DNA of 47,079 bases from Segetibacter sp. (lineage in GTDB: Bacteria; Bacteroidota; Bacteroidia; Chitinophagales; Chitinophagaceae): NCBI RefSeq assembly GCF_025963695.1, contig NZ_JAOQAH010000037.1:1-47079 (forward strand), given 5' to 3'. Under the pieces are notes generated by a model. It was given only the letters and a program-made list of their open reading frames with translations, made no database searches and was not told where the DNA came from. Made by a program: the position numbers and the translations under genes. Positions 17,057 to 24,974 of the stretch are shown in pieces; the first letter of the stretch is position 1; each line of letters starts with the position of its first letter.

Positions 17057-17929
17057 TCAAACATGGGGTGGGTTATTCTGAGGAATGGTATACTTATCTC
17101 CATCAGATAGGATATGCATTTTCAGGTTGCGTATTGTTACAGGTTTATCACTTGTAAATTGGTCTATACTAGCTTCAGAAACATGAAATCCTTCAATAAT
17201 GATGATCGTTCCTGTACCTACCACTTCTGCATCTAACCCATTACGAACAATCATTGCTGTGTCTTCTTCAATACCCATTCCTATACAAGTCGGGTTGGTA
17301 GCCACCACCTGTGCCATGCGTACGAACCTTCCCCGTTGCACAAAGTGAGTGTCTATGCACACGTCCTTTAAAAACTCAAGACCTGTAGTTATTTTTATCA
17401 TCCCTCCCAATTCCTGCACTTCATCGTTTCCTGCATATATCATAGGCGTGGACAGGGCCATAGCTCCGGCGCTTGTGCCTGCTATCACAATTTTGTCGTT
17501 TATGTAACGTTGTTTCAAACAGGTTAAAAAGGGAGTACCTCCGTATAAATAGGTATACTTCAACTGGTCTCCGCCTGCAAAGAATATTCCATCTGCTTTC
17601 TCCATTCTTTCAATTAGCGCCTGGTCATGTAAAACATCGTGACGCTGGATGTGATGGATATGCCCCACCCTAGATATGTTACACTCCTCAAATGCTTTTC
17701 GATAGTCCTCAAACGACTCATTGCCCTCGGTACTTGCACTTGTAATTACTTCAACCTGCGGATCTTCTTTGCCAGTTAATTTGATAAAGCAGTTTAAAAC
17801 CTGCAGTCGTTCGAAATCGCTCGGGGTGTGTTTCTTTTTCGCTTTCTGCTCTCCTTTGTTTTCTGCTCCGCCAATAACTAGTAAGGTACCAGCGGGTACC
17901 GGACATCCGGTTTTGTTAGCTTCTGCCAT
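17057..17929 (-). CDS. Cyanophycinase (peptidase S51)
   Basis: The 290-residue serine peptidase would cleave cyanophycin (multi-L-arginyl-poly-L-aspartate) to beta-Asp-Arg dipeptides. GTLLVIGGAENKG opens the class-I glutamine-amidotransferase-like fold, FFAGGDQLKYT and the nucleophile Ser in VIAGTSAGAMALS are the S51 signature, and DTHFVQRGRFVRM and GIGIEEDTA-like phrases complete it (here GMGIEEDTAMIV). The length is typical of the short cytoplasmic form. No cyanophycin synthetase or isoaspartyl dipeptidase is in the window, so the source of substrate is unknown. A related dipeptidase-E-like activity is the alternative. Confidence 0.88.
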   Translation of the reverse strand: MAEANKTGCPVPAGTLLVIGGAENKGEQKAKKKHTPSDFERLQVLNCFIKLTGKEDPQVEVITSASTEGNESFEDYRKAFEECNISRVGHIHHIQRHDVLHDQALIERMEKADGIFFAGGDQLKYTYLYGGTPFLTCLKQRYINDKIVIAGTSAGAMALSTPMIYAGNDEVQELGGMIKITTGLEFLKDVCIDTHFVQRGRFVRMAQVVATNPTCIGMGIEEDTAMIVRNGLDAEVVGTGTIIIIEGFHVSEASIDQFTSDKPVTIRNLKMHILSDGDKYTIPQNNPPHV

Positions 17930-18029
17930 TGCTTTTCATTTTGTTATATGGAATTTATTTTGCAATTATTGCACCAGCAGACCAGAAGAAATTATAGATC
18001 ATGCTGTAATATTCCTATTACAACTACCA

Positions 18030-18056
18030 CAAAAAAAGCCTCCGAAAATGGAGGCT
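18030..18056 (-). terminator. Intrinsic terminator after the YwqK-like gene
   Basis: On the minus strand the stem AGCCTCC/GGAGGCT with a 6-nt loop is followed by seven T. It sits about 75 nt downstream of the gene at 18131-18793 and before cyanophycinase. Confidence 0.85.
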
Positions 18057-18130
18057 AAGCAATATTGTAAGCAATCAGATAATTTACAACCCAACGGAGC
18101 AAATTATTTTATATTGACATGATGAATATT

Positions 18131-18793
18131 TTAGAAAGTAGTACCGTCAATAACCTTTACTTTCTTTTTACCTACTTTCTTCTCAAATTCCATTACTTCC
18201 TTAGGCTTGGTTTTAGCTGGTGCTTTGGTAGCTTTTTTATCACTTGCGACTTCTCCATCTGTTACTCCTGGTTTAAAAAGATCCTGACGCTTATCCAGGA
18301 AATAATTTTCACTCCTTTTAATAAGTCCATCCTCGTAAAAATTCCAGGTTCCGTGTTTTACAGAAGAACCTTCGATTTTAACTATTTGCCGGTGCATTTT
18401 ATTTTGATCAACCGGGTCATACACGTCAATTGTGTCGTAAGGGTTTTCAGGATTAACTGCTTTCCAACTCTCTTCTCTTACTATCCCTGTCATGCTATAA
18501 TATTGGCACTTACCATCTTTATTCCCCCAGCGATAATTCTCTATTGCATATAAATCTCCCATGCTGGTGTATGTTCTCCAAATGCCTTCCTTCCTTCCGT
18601 CTTTAAATATACCTTCTTCATCACGTCCAGGTTCACCTCGCAAACCTTCAATTTTTAGTGACCATCGGCCTTGCTTTAAATCGTTTTTATCTACACAATT
18701 AATAGTATCATTATTACTGGTTACCCGGTAACTTTTCCACTGGGCATTAGCTGCAAAAGAGATTGTCAGAAATAAAATAAATAGCCACTTCAT
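18131..18793 (-). CDS. Exported YwqK/MORN-like repeat protein
   Basis: The 220-residue protein has a signal peptide (MKWLFILFLTISFAANAQ). The body has repeats of the kind annotated as YwqK-family or MORN-like: KQGRWSLKIEGLRG, KEGIWRTYTSMGDL, KDGKCQYYSMTGIV and KHGTWNFYEDGLI, each a two-strand unit with a G-x-W/K core. The C-terminus is a Lys-rich tail (KKATKAPAKTKPKE, KKVGKKKVKV). Function is unknown; the antitoxin label sometimes attached to this family is not supported here because no toxin gene is adjacent. It ends at a clear intrinsic terminator. Confidence 0.65.
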   Translation of the reverse strand: MKWLFILFLTISFAANAQWKSYRVTSNNDTINCVDKNDLKQGRWSLKIEGLRGEPGRDEEGIFKDGRKEGIWRTYTSMGDLYAIENYRWGNKDGKCQYYSMTGIVREESWKAVNPENPYDTIDVYDPVDQNKMHRQIVKIEGSSVKHGTWNFYEDGLIKRSENYFLDKRQDLFKPGVTDGEVASDKKATKAPAKTKPKEVMEFEKKVGKKKVKVIDGTTF

Positions 18794-18897
18794 TGGTAAT
18801 TATTAAGAGACTAAAATTAGACGGATTTATACCAATTATAGGGAATGTGCTGTTAAATTAGCTGTAAGTAATTGTTGAAAACGAAGCCAAAAAATGA

Positions 18898-19329
18898 TTA
18901 ATGATTACCGTTTTTTTCAATTAGACTAATTACAGCTAACTGGTAACCCTTCAATCCCAGGCCTGCAATTGTGCCTTTACATTTTGCAGAAACGTGACTT
19001 ATTTTTCGAAATTCTTCCCTTGCATGAACATTACTTATATGCACCTCTATAACGGGAGTTGTGATGGCAGCTATGGCGTCTCCAATAGCCACTGAAGTGT
19101 GGGTATAGCCGCCAGGGTTTATGATAATGCCATCGTACGTAAAACCAAATTCCTGAAGTTTATTGATCAGTTCTCCTTCGACATTGCTTTGATAGTAACT
19201 AAATTTTACTTCAGCATACTTCTTTTGTAAATCCTCAAAATACTGTTCGAAATTCTGCTTGCCGTAAACTTCAGGTTCACGTTTGCCAAGCAGGTTCAAA
19301 TTCGGTCCGTTGATGATCGCTATTCTCAT
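18898..19329 (-). CDS. aroQ: 3-dehydroquinate dehydratase, type II
   Basis: The 143-residue enzyme catalyses the third shikimate step, dehydrating 3-dehydroquinate. The start MRIAIINGPNLNLLGKREPE is canonical and includes the catalytic Arg and the mobile-loop Tyr (EVYG). IINPGGYTHTSVAIGDAI, IEVHISNVHAREEFR (general acid His) and a late SVIS-like SHVSAKCKGTIAGLG follow. I reject an upstream ATG 12 codons earlier, whose extra residues (SLNFPLGGLGG) are encoded by a C/G-rich intergenic hairpin repeat. The gene lies downstream of carA on the same strand, 139 nt away. Confidence 0.95.
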   Translation of the reverse strand: MRIAIINGPNLNLLGKREPEVYGKQNFEQYFEDLQKKYAEVKFSYYQSNVEGELINKLQEFGFTYDGIIINPGGYTHTSVAIGDAIAAITTPVIEVHISNVHAREEFRKISHVSAKCKGTIAGLGLKGYQLAVISLIEKNGNH

Positions 19330-19339
19330 ACCCCCTAGC

Positions 19340-19351
19340 CCCCCGAGGGGG
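19340..19351. repeat. C/G-rich hairpin repeat upstream of aroQ
   Basis: CCCCCGAGGGGG forms a compact hairpin 11 nt before the aroQ start. It belongs to the set at 19465, 21397, 21455 and 22655. Confidence 0.6.
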
Positions 19352-19464
19352 AAATTTAAAGACATTGATAAAATGAAACACAGTTAAAAATAAACCATGA
19401 AGATAAATCCGAAGCTCCCTTCACCTACAATAACATTCTGCAATGCCACGCTCTCAAAAGCCTG

Positions 19465-19475
19465 CCCCTCAGGGG
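19465..19475. repeat. C/G-rich hairpin repeat at the carA 3' end
   Basis: CCCCTCAGGGG overlaps the carA stop codon (TGA at 19469-19471 on the minus strand). The repeat and its flank encode the final residues SPNLP of CarA. Confidence 0.65.
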
Positions 19476-20578
19476 AGGTTTGGTGAAGTTTTCATCATCG
19501 CTATGAAATCGTCAAATAAATACCGGCTATCGTGCGGGCCAGGAAAACTTTCGGGGTGGTACTGAACACTAAAGGCTTGTTTGCCTTTCATCCTGATACC
19601 TTCGATGCTGTCATCATTCAGGTTGACATGCGTAATTTCAATATTGGAATTATTTCGTACCGCTTGCGGGTCTACACCAAAACCATGGTTTTGGGTAGTG
19701 ATCTCACATAAACCGGTTATAATATTCTTTACAGGATGATTTAAACCTCTGTGACCATGGTGCATTTTGTATGTAGGAATGTCATTTGCAAGCGCCAACA
19801 ACTGGTGCCCCAAACAAATTCCAAATACGGGCTTGTCTTCCTGTAAAATTTCTTTTAAGGTATTTACAGCATAGTCCATCGCGCCGGGATCGCCGGGACC
19901 ATTAGAAATAAAGTAACCGCTTGGGTTAAAACTTTTCATATCACTTACTGTAGCTGTAGCTGGAAACACCTTTACATGGGCGCCTCTCGAAGTCATACAG
20001 GTTAATATATTTTGCTTTACACCATAATCAATCACCGCAATTTTTATAGCTGACTTTCTATCGCCTTGTTCATAGGCTTCCTGTGTTGATACTTTTGAAG
20101 CAAGCTCAAGCCCGTCCATGCTCGGCACTGCAGCAAGCATTGTTTTCAATTGCTCAAGGTCCAGAACCTCGGAGGATATAATGCAATTCATGGCCCCTTT
20201 TGTGCGTACGTGAGCAACTAGTGCTCTTGTATCCACATCCTCGATGGATACGATGTCATTTTGTTTCAAATATTCATCAAGCGAACCTTCGGCTTGTTTA
20301 CGGCTGTAAAGTTCTTCGAGGTTGCGCCCGATAAGACCTTGAATTTTTACTGTCGAACTTTCTACGTCACTTTCTTTCACTCCGTAATTCCCCACGTGGA
20401 CATTGTTCATAATAACAATCTGACCGTAGTAACTTGGATCAGTAAAAACTTCCTGGTAGCCAGTCATCCCGGTGTTGAAACAAATTTCACCTGTTGTAGT
20501 ACCTTTTTTTCCGTAAGATTTACCGTAATAAGTTGTTCCATCGGCAAGAAGTAAAATTGCTGTAGCTTGTTTATTCAT
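19469..20578 (-). CDS. carA: Carbamoyl-phosphate synthase small subunit
   Basis: The 369-residue glutaminase subunit supplies ammonia to CarB for pyrimidine and arginine synthesis. The N-terminal domain shows LLADGTTYYGKSYG and GEICFNTGMTGYQEVFTDPSY. The class-I amidotransferase domain has the nucleophile Cys in PVFGICLGHQLLAL and the His/Glu pair in SVQYHPESFPGP. Length is normal. The gene lies 190 nt beyond rplQ, after that operon's terminator, so it probably has its own promoter even though rplQ-carA adjacency is common in Bacteroidota. The last residues (TSPNLP) are encoded by an intergenic-type repeat, which suggests insertion at the 3' end. carB is not in the window. Confidence 0.95.
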   Translation of the reverse strand: MNKQATAILLLADGTTYYGKSYGKKGTTTGEICFNTGMTGYQEVFTDPSYYGQIVIMNNVHVGNYGVKESDVESSTVKIQGLIGRNLEELYSRKQAEGSLDEYLKQNDIVSIEDVDTRALVAHVRTKGAMNCIISSEVLDLEQLKTMLAAVPSMDGLELASKVSTQEAYEQGDRKSAIKIAVIDYGVKQNILTCMTSRGAHVKVFPATATVSDMKSFNPSGYFISNGPGDPGAMDYAVNTLKEILQEDKPVFGICLGHQLLALANDIPTYKMHHGHRGLNHPVKNIITGLCEITTQNHGFGVDPQAVRNNSNIEITHVNLNDDSIEGIRMKGKQAFSVQYHPESFPGPHDSRYLFDDFIAMMKTSPNLP

Positions 20579-20621
20579 GTAGAAATTAGTGCTTGTTCAA
20601 AAGGTTCAAAAAATATTTTCC

Positions 20622-20671
20622 GTACAAGTGTGCGACGCAACGGTGTTGCTATCGTTTTTAAGATCGGCTCA
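20622..20671 (+). repeat. Dispersed ~50-bp element, copy 4 (GCGACGC type)
   Basis: The 5' block GTACAAGTGTGCGACGCAAC is well conserved; the 3' end is diverged. It lies upstream of carA, between its start and the rplQ terminator. Confidence 0.65.
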
Positions 20672-20717
20672 AAAATATCAATATCATTAAAAAGGTTATG
20701 CTAAAGTTACCAACAAC

Positions 20718-20750
20718 AAAAAAGGCAAAGCCGCGATGACTTTGCCTTTT
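20718..20750 (-). terminator. Terminator of the alpha operon
   Basis: On the minus strand AAAAGGCAAAG pairs with CTTTGCCTTTT (11 bp, 9-nt loop) and is followed by T. It lies 20 nt after the rplQ stop. Confidence 0.9.
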
Positions 20751-20769
20751 GATATTTTGTAAGCTAACA

Positions 20770-21339
20770 TTATTCCGCAGCTTTCTCTTGAGGGTTATTA
20801 TTGATAACGGTCTCATCAGCATTTGCATCAGTAGCCGCTGGAAGATCTGCAGCGGTAGTAACTTCGGGAGTAGTTGCTGTAGCAGCAGTTGCTGTTCCTT
20901 CACCACCCTTTTTTGTACGTCCACGACGTGTTCTCTTAGCTGTTTCTGTAGTATCAGGTGATATACCTTTACCGTATACCTCGTTATAGTCAACCAATTC
21001 GATCATTGCTAACTCCGCGTTGTCACCAACCCTGGCTCCAAGCTTAATGATACGAGTGTAACCACCTGGGCGGCCTTCTACCTTTAAGCGAACCACATCA
21101 AATAATTCTTTGATAGACTCTTTATCCTGAAGGTAACTGAAGACCACACGACGTTGGTGAGTAGTATTTTCTTTTGCCTTTGTAATAAGTGGCTCAACAT
21201 AAGTTCTTAAAGCTTTTGCTTTAGCTAATGTTGTAGTGATCCGCTTGTTAGCAATCAGCTGGGCAGCCAGGTTACTAAGTAACGCCTCCCGATGAGCCTT
21301 TTTACGGCCTAAATTGTTTATTTTGTCTCCGTGACGCAT
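20770..21339 (-). CDS. rplQ: 50S ribosomal protein L17 with long C-terminal tail
   Basis: The N-terminal 125 or so residues are L17 proper: [37 protein letters not shown] and [17 protein letters not shown], ending around [10 protein letters not shown]. About 60 further residues form a low-complexity tail rich in Thr, Ala and Glu with one basic patch ([12 protein letters not shown]). Extended L17 tails are common in Bacteroidota; their role is unknown. It is the last gene of the alpha operon, followed by a strong terminator. The gap to rpoA (139 nt) holds two C/G-rich hairpin repeats. Confidence 0.96.
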   Translation of the reverse strand: MRHGDKINNLGRKKAHREALLSNLAAQLIANKRITTTLAKAKALRTYVEPLITKAKENTTHQRRVVFSYLQDKESIKELFDVVRLKVEGRPGGYTRIIKLGARVGDNAELAMIELVDYNEVYGKGISPDTTETAKRTRRGRTKKGGEGTATAATATTPEVTTAADLPAATDANADETVINNNPQEKAAE

Positions 21340-21396
21340 GACGTGTTTTGTTTTATGAGTTGTACCGTGTCAGGAATTACAACCCGTGACCCCCAA

Positions 21397-21410
21397 CCCC
21401 CTAAAGGGGG
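21397..21410. repeat. C/G-rich hairpin repeat in the rpoA-rplQ spacer
   Basis: CCCCCTAAAGGGGG, a 5-bp G/C stem with a TAAA loop, preceded by a second CCCCC run. Confidence 0.65.
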
Positions 21411-21454
21411 CTAAAAAGTCGTTTATAAATATTAGAGTTTCCCTTCTTCCTCCT

Positions 21455-21466
21455 CCCCTTCAGGGG
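21455..21466. repeat. C/G-rich hairpin repeat after rpoA
   Basis: CCCCTTCAGGGG lies 13 nt beyond the rpoA stop codon in the direction of transcription. Confidence 0.65.
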
Positions 21467-21478
21467 CGGCTGGTAGGG

Positions 21479-22480
21479 TTAATAGTCGTCTTTATCTACA
21501 CCTAATTTACCAAGGTCCATTCCGAAGCCTAAGCCTCTTTCGTTTAGCACTTGTTCAATTTCGCTTAGAGACTTTTGACCAAAGTTTCTGAATTTCATCA
21601 GGTCTTCCTGTTCGTACTGCACAAGCTCGCTTAAGCTGTTGATTTTAGCTGCTTTCAAGCAGTTAAAGGCACGCACCGAAAGGTCAAGATCTTCTAACGG
21701 AGTTTTAAGAACTTTACGAAGTTGCAATGTTTGCTCATCTACAAGGTCTTCTTTCTTCTCTTCTTTGCTGTCGAAAGTAATGTTCTCGTCAGTAATGATC
21801 ATCAGGTGCTGTATCAAGATACGGGAAGCCTGTTTAACCGCCTCTTCCGGATGGATAGTACCATCTGTAGCAACATCCATTACCAGTTTTTCAAAGTCAG
21901 TTCTTTGTTCAACCCTGGTGTTTTCTATCGTGTACTTTACGTTTTTGATTGGCGTGTGAATACTGTCGATAGGAATATATCCAAAAACAGAATCCTTTAC
22001 CCTGTTATCTTCAGCCGGTACATAACCACGACCTTTTGCAATAGTTATTTCTATATCCAGCTTAGAGCTATTATCCATTGTACAAATAAGTAACAAGGGA
22101 TTCATCACTTCAAAAGCCTGAGTAGCATCACCAATCATACCTGCAGTAAACTCGGTCTGATTTTTAATGCTAAGTGTTACTCTTTCGTTGTTAACGTCGC
22201 CGTCAACTCTCTTTTTAAAACGAACCTGCTTAAGATTTAAAACAATCTCGGTCACGTCTTCTGTAATGCCTTTCAACGTAGCAAATTCATGCTCGGCACC
22301 TTCTATTTTGATACCTACAATGGCATAACCCTCCAGTGAACTTAATAACACCCTACGAAGTGCATTCCCAATGGTAAGACCATAACCTGGCTCCAATGGA
22401 CGAAACTCAAACTGTGCGTCAAAATCATTAGCTTTTTGAAGAACGATTTTGTCGGGTTTCTGAAAATTTAAAATGGCCAT
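21479..22480 (-). CDS. rpoA: DNA-directed RNA polymerase alpha subunit
   Basis: The 333-residue subunit has the dimerisation N-terminal domain, with [20 protein letters not shown]-type signature (here [18 protein letters not shown]), [10 protein letters not shown] and GYVPAEDN. After an acidic linker ([11 protein letters not shown]) comes the C-terminal domain from about 255: [17 protein letters not shown] and [13 protein letters not shown], the helix-hairpin-helix that contacts DNA UP elements and activators. Length is normal. It is embedded in the alpha operon between rpsD and rplQ, but the rpsD-rpoA spacer of 197 nt is unusually filled with repeats. Confidence 0.98.
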   Translation of the reverse strand: [333 protein letters not shown]

Positions 22481-22504
22481 TATTTATTTGACGATTTGTA
22501 CCCC

Positions 22505-22522
22505 AAACCCATTGAAGGGTTT
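22505..22522. repeat. Small hairpin just upstream of rpoA
   Basis: AACCC/GGGTT (about 22506-22521) lies 25-41 nt before the rpoA start codon and resembles a weaker member of the C/G-rich hairpin set. Confidence 0.4.
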
Positions 22523-22567
22523 TTTATCCACTCGAAAAGTTTGAGGTGGTTGTTATTTTTCTTTTTT

Positions 22568-22618
22568 GTATCCAGCTTTTGTACAGCTATTCAACATTCT
22601 TGCGTCGCACTCTTGTAC
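22568..22618 (-). repeat. Dispersed ~50-bp element, copy 5 (GCGACGC type)
   Basis: On the minus strand the copy starts GTACAAGAGTGCGACGCAAG and ends AGCTGGATAC, 51 nt. It lies inside the alpha operon between rpsD and rpoA. Confidence 0.78.
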
Positions 22619-22654
22619 TTCCTTCCAGATATCAGAAGTAGTCCGCTCCGATAC

Positions 22655-22675
22655 TCCCCTTTTAGGAAGCCAGGG
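22655..22675. repeat. C/G-rich hairpin after rpsD
   Basis: CTCCCC and its mirror CAGGGG lie directly beyond the rpsD stop codon, a looser member of the C/G-rich hairpin set. Confidence 0.45.
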
Positions 22676-22677
22676 GT

Positions 22678-23283
22678 TTACTTAGAGTACAACTCCACAA
22701 TCAGTTGCTCCTTAATATTTTCAGGAACACTTTCTCTTTCAGGATAAGCTATGAAAGTTCCTTTCATTTCAGCCTCATTCCAGTCTAACCAGCCAAACTT
22801 CGGATTTCTACCACGGATATTGCTTGTAACAGCAGTATTGATAGAACTCTTTTCTTTTAACCCGATAGTATCACCAGGTTGTAATTGATAAGAGGGAACG
22901 TTTACAACCATTCCATTTACAGTAATGTGCTTATGAGCAACCAACTGACGGGCAGCAGGACGGCTGATAGCAATACCTAAACGGAAAACAGTGTTGTCTA
23001 AGCGAGCTTCTAATAATTTGATTAGGTTTTCACCTGTTACGCCTTTACGACGCGCAGCCTCTACAAACGTGTTACGGAATTGTTTCTCCAAAACACCATA
23101 AGAGTATTTTGCTTTTTGTTTTTCTTTCAATTGTAATGCATACTCACCTAAAGTCTTACGTTTACGTTGAGCGCCATGCATTCCCGGCGGGTTGCTATTT
23201 TTGCCTAACCACTTTCCGTTGCCTAAAATAGGCTCTCCAAACATTCTCGAAATCTTGGTCTTGGGACCAGTGTACCTTGCCAT
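22678..23283 (-). CDS. rpsD: 30S ribosomal protein S4
   Basis: The 201-residue protein starts MARYTGPKTKISRMFGEP, a Bacteroidota-type S4 opening. Its S4 RNA-binding domain is clear: RLDNTVFRLGIAISRPAARQ and LVAHKHITVNGMVVNVPS. The N-terminal Cys residues of zinc-binding S4 forms are missing, so it is the C-minus type. It binds 16S rRNA early in 30S assembly and in many bacteria represses its own operon. It lies between rpsK and rpoA. Confidence 0.97.
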   Translation of the reverse strand: MARYTGPKTKISRMFGEPILGNGKWLGKNSNPPGMHGAQRKRKTLGEYALQLKEKQKAKYSYGVLEKQFRNTFVEAARRKGVTGENLIKLLEARLDNTVFRLGIAISRPAARQLVAHKHITVNGMVVNVPSYQLQPGDTIGLKEKSSINTAVTSNIRGRNPKFGWLDWNEAEMKGTFIAYPERESVPENIKEQLIVELYSK

Positions 23284-23370
23284 GTTCTTATTTATTTAGA
23301 TTTTTTAGTTCCCGGTACAGTTCATTAAAAATCTTAAAAATTCGATCTGTACCAGCTTGTAAATAAATTA

Positions 23371-23423
23371 AAAAGTCAAAAGTCGAAAGTCAAAAGTTTT
23401 GCTTTTTAACCTTCGACTTTCGA
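23371..23423. repeat. Heptamer array in the rpsK-rpsD spacer
   Basis: Four consecutive heptamers read AAAAGTC, AAAAGTC, GAAAGTC and AAAAGTT (23371-23398), with an inverted partial copy CTTCGACTTTCGA at 23411-23423. Confidence 0.8.
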
Positions 23424-23429
23424 TTTATT

Positions 23430-23840
23430 TTATACTCTACGTTTTTTTGGAGGACGACATCCGTTGTGAGGTAAAGGAGTAACGTCTTTAATCATTGTCA
23501 CTTCAAGACCGCTGTTAGCAAGTGCACGAATAGCACCTTCTCTACCAGAACCTGGTCCTTTTACAAATACATCTACTCTTTTCAAACCTGCATCTAATGC
23601 TACTTTTGCAGCATCCTGCGCCGCTAACTGAGCAGCATATGGAGTGTTCTTTTTAGATCCTCTGAAACCCATCTTACCTGCGCTTCCCCAGCTAATTACC
23701 TGGCCGCTTTTATTGGTAAGACTGATGATGATATTGTTAAAAGTAGCATTGATATGTGCATCGCCATAAGCGTCTACTTTTACAATTCTTTTTTTAGACG
23801 CAGCTTTAGCGCTGTCTTGCCTTTGTGGTGCTTTCGCCAT
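23430..23840 (-). CDS. rpsK: 30S ribosomal protein S11
   Basis: The 136-residue protein has the S11 core: [58 protein letters not shown] and the C-terminal [16 protein letters not shown]. An N-terminal extension of about 18 basic residues precedes the core, as is usual in this phylum. It forms part of the 30S platform near the E site. Confidence 0.98.
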   Translation of the reverse strand: MAKAPQRQDSAKAASKKRIVKVDAYGDAHINATFNNIIISLTNKSGQVISWGSAGKMGFRGSKKNTPYAAQLAAQDAAKVALDAGLKRVDVFVKGPGSGREGAIRALANSGLEVTMIKDVTPLPHNGCRPPKKRRV

Positions 23841-23923
23841 AATGTTTGTTGTAGGTAATCTGTTATTTAAAAAAGCCCCTCCCTTTTACTGTAAAAGATC
23901 CGGCGGCTATATAATAAGTTCAC

Positions 23924-23951
23924 AGTTACCCTGTAACTGGTAACTGCAAAC
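23924..23951. repeat. Heptamer array in the rpsM-rpsK spacer
   Basis: AGTTACC is followed by heptamers CTGTAAC, TGGTAAC and TGCAAAC; the outer parts CAGTTACC and GGTAACTG also form an inverted repeat. Confidence 0.75.
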
Positions 23952-23957
23952 ATTTGC

Positions 23958-24338
23958 TTATTTCTTAGCTACTTTCTTTTTACCGGCAACTGTCTTACGC
24001 TTACCTTTTCTTGTACGACTGTTAGTACGTGTACGCTGTCCACGAAGTGGTAAACCTTTACGATGACGGAGACCACGATAAGAAGCGATGTCCATTAAAC
24101 GTTTAATGCTCATTTGAACTTCACTACGCAAAGCACCTTCTACCTTAATTTCACTATTAATGATATTACGGATAGCAGTTTGCTCTTCGTCGTTCCATTG
24201 ATTTACTTTCTTATTTCTGTCGATATCCGCAGAGTCAAGAATGTGTTGAGCAGTTGAAAGACCAATACCATAAATATAGGTAAGACCTATTTCGCCTCTT
24301 TTATTTTTTGGTAAATCTATACCGGCAATACGAGCCAT
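23958..24338 (-). CDS. rpsM: 30S ribosomal protein S13
   Basis: The 126-residue protein starts [20 protein letters not shown] and has the helix-two-turn-helix region [14 protein letters not shown]. The conserved basic end includes [20 protein letters not shown] and the KKVAKK tail that reaches into the subunit interface. Length and order are normal for the alpha operon. Confidence 0.98.
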   Translation of the reverse strand: MARIAGIDLPKNKRGEIGLTYIYGIGLSTAQHILDSADIDRNKKVNQWNDEEQTAIRNIINSEIKVEGALRSEVQMSIKRLMDIASYRGLRHRKGLPLRGQRTRTNSRTRKGKRKTVAGKKKVAKK

Positions 24339-24370
24339 ATGTTAATTTCTGATTTTAAAATTTGTCCTGA

Positions 24371-24400
24371 CTGTCAACAATATCTCTGTCAACTGTCAAC
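24371..24400. repeat. Heptamer array in the rpmJ-rpsM spacer
   Basis: CTGTCAA occurs at 24371-24377, 24386-24392 and 24393-24399; the last two are exactly tandem. Confidence 0.75.
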
Positions 24401-24406
24401 TAATAA

Positions 24407-24523
24407 TTACCCTTGGCGTTGCTTAAAGCGAGGGTTCTTCTTGTTTACAATGTACAGCTTTCCTTTTCTTCTCACGATCTTGCAATCGGCGCTGCGTTTT
24501 TTGATGGATGCTCTTACTTTCAT
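24407..24523 (-). CDS. rpmJ: 50S ribosomal protein L36
   Basis: A 38-codon gene on the minus strand starting [20 protein letters not shown] and ending NPRFKQRQG. The single zinc-type motif is incomplete: one Cys (SADCKIV) is present, but the C..C..C..H set of zinc-binding L36 is not, so this is the zinc-independent form. The position between infA and rpsM and the exact 38-residue length make the call secure. Confidence 0.97.
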   Translation of the reverse strand: MKVRASIKKRSADCKIVRRKGKLYIVNKKNPRFKQRQG

Positions 24524-24554
24524 GTCTTTTTTTTGTTAGTAGTTTCTATTGCTT

Positions 24555-24582
24555 GCAGCTATAAGCTAAAGGCTAACGGCTG
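24555..24582. repeat. Heptamer array in the infA-rpmJ spacer
   Basis: Four heptamers in perfect 7-nt phase read GCAGCTA, TAAGCTA, AAGGCTA and ACGGCTG, ending 1 nt from the infA stop codon. Confidence 0.75.
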
Positions 24583-24583
24583 T

Positions 24584-24802
24584 TTATTTGTATCTAAAAA
24601 TAATTCTACCTCTACTTAAGTCATAAGGACTCATCTCCACTCCAACTTTATCTCCGGGAAGAATCCTGATATAATTCATCCTCATTTTTCCGCTGATGGT
24701 TGCAATGATCTCATGACCATTTTCCAACTTAACCCTAAACATTGCATTTGAAAGGGCTTCAACTATAGAACCATCTTGTTTAATTAGTGCTTGTTTCGAC
24801 AT
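24584..24802 (-). CDS. infA: Translation initiation factor IF-1
   Basis: The 72-residue OB-fold protein begins [20 protein letters not shown] and includes [20 protein letters not shown], then [20 protein letters not shown] and RGRIIFRYK. The frame is open 37 codons further upstream, but those residues are not IF-1-like and cover the promoter motif at 24817-24826. It is the first gene of the alpha operon here. The usual upstream secY-map genes are absent, replaced by a metallo-hydrolase gene 172 nt away. Confidence 0.97.
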   Translation of the reverse strand: MSKQALIKQDGSIVEALSNAMFRVKLENGHEIIATISGKMRMNYIRILPGDKVGVEMSPYDLSRGRIIFRYK

Positions 24803-24816
24803 ACTATTTTTCGGAG

Positions 24817-24826
24817 CGCGAAGATA
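24817..24826 (-). promoter_or_regulatory. TATCTTCGCG promoter-like motif before infA
   Basis: The minus strand reads TATCTTCGCG 14 nt before the infA ATG; it probably drives the alpha operon. The same motif precedes four other genes in the window. Confidence 0.5.
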
Positions 24827-24974
24827 TGAGTATGTAATGTAACAGAGAAAAAAAGGTGGATAAATTCCTATTTTTTGGGGAAAAGTTAAGAAATAGTCAA
24901 GTAAATAGGGCAAAAATAGGACTTTTATTAACCAGATTTCGGACCACGCAGCTACGCCGGTAAAATTCTATGCC

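Noticed and set aside
18131..18793. Toxin-antitoxin system suggested by the YwqK-like label
   Set aside because: No toxin gene is adjacent and the protein is exported, which does not fit an antitoxin.
24803..24913. 37-codon extension of infA
   Set aside because: It would cover the promoter motif and adds hydrophobic residues not found in IF-1.
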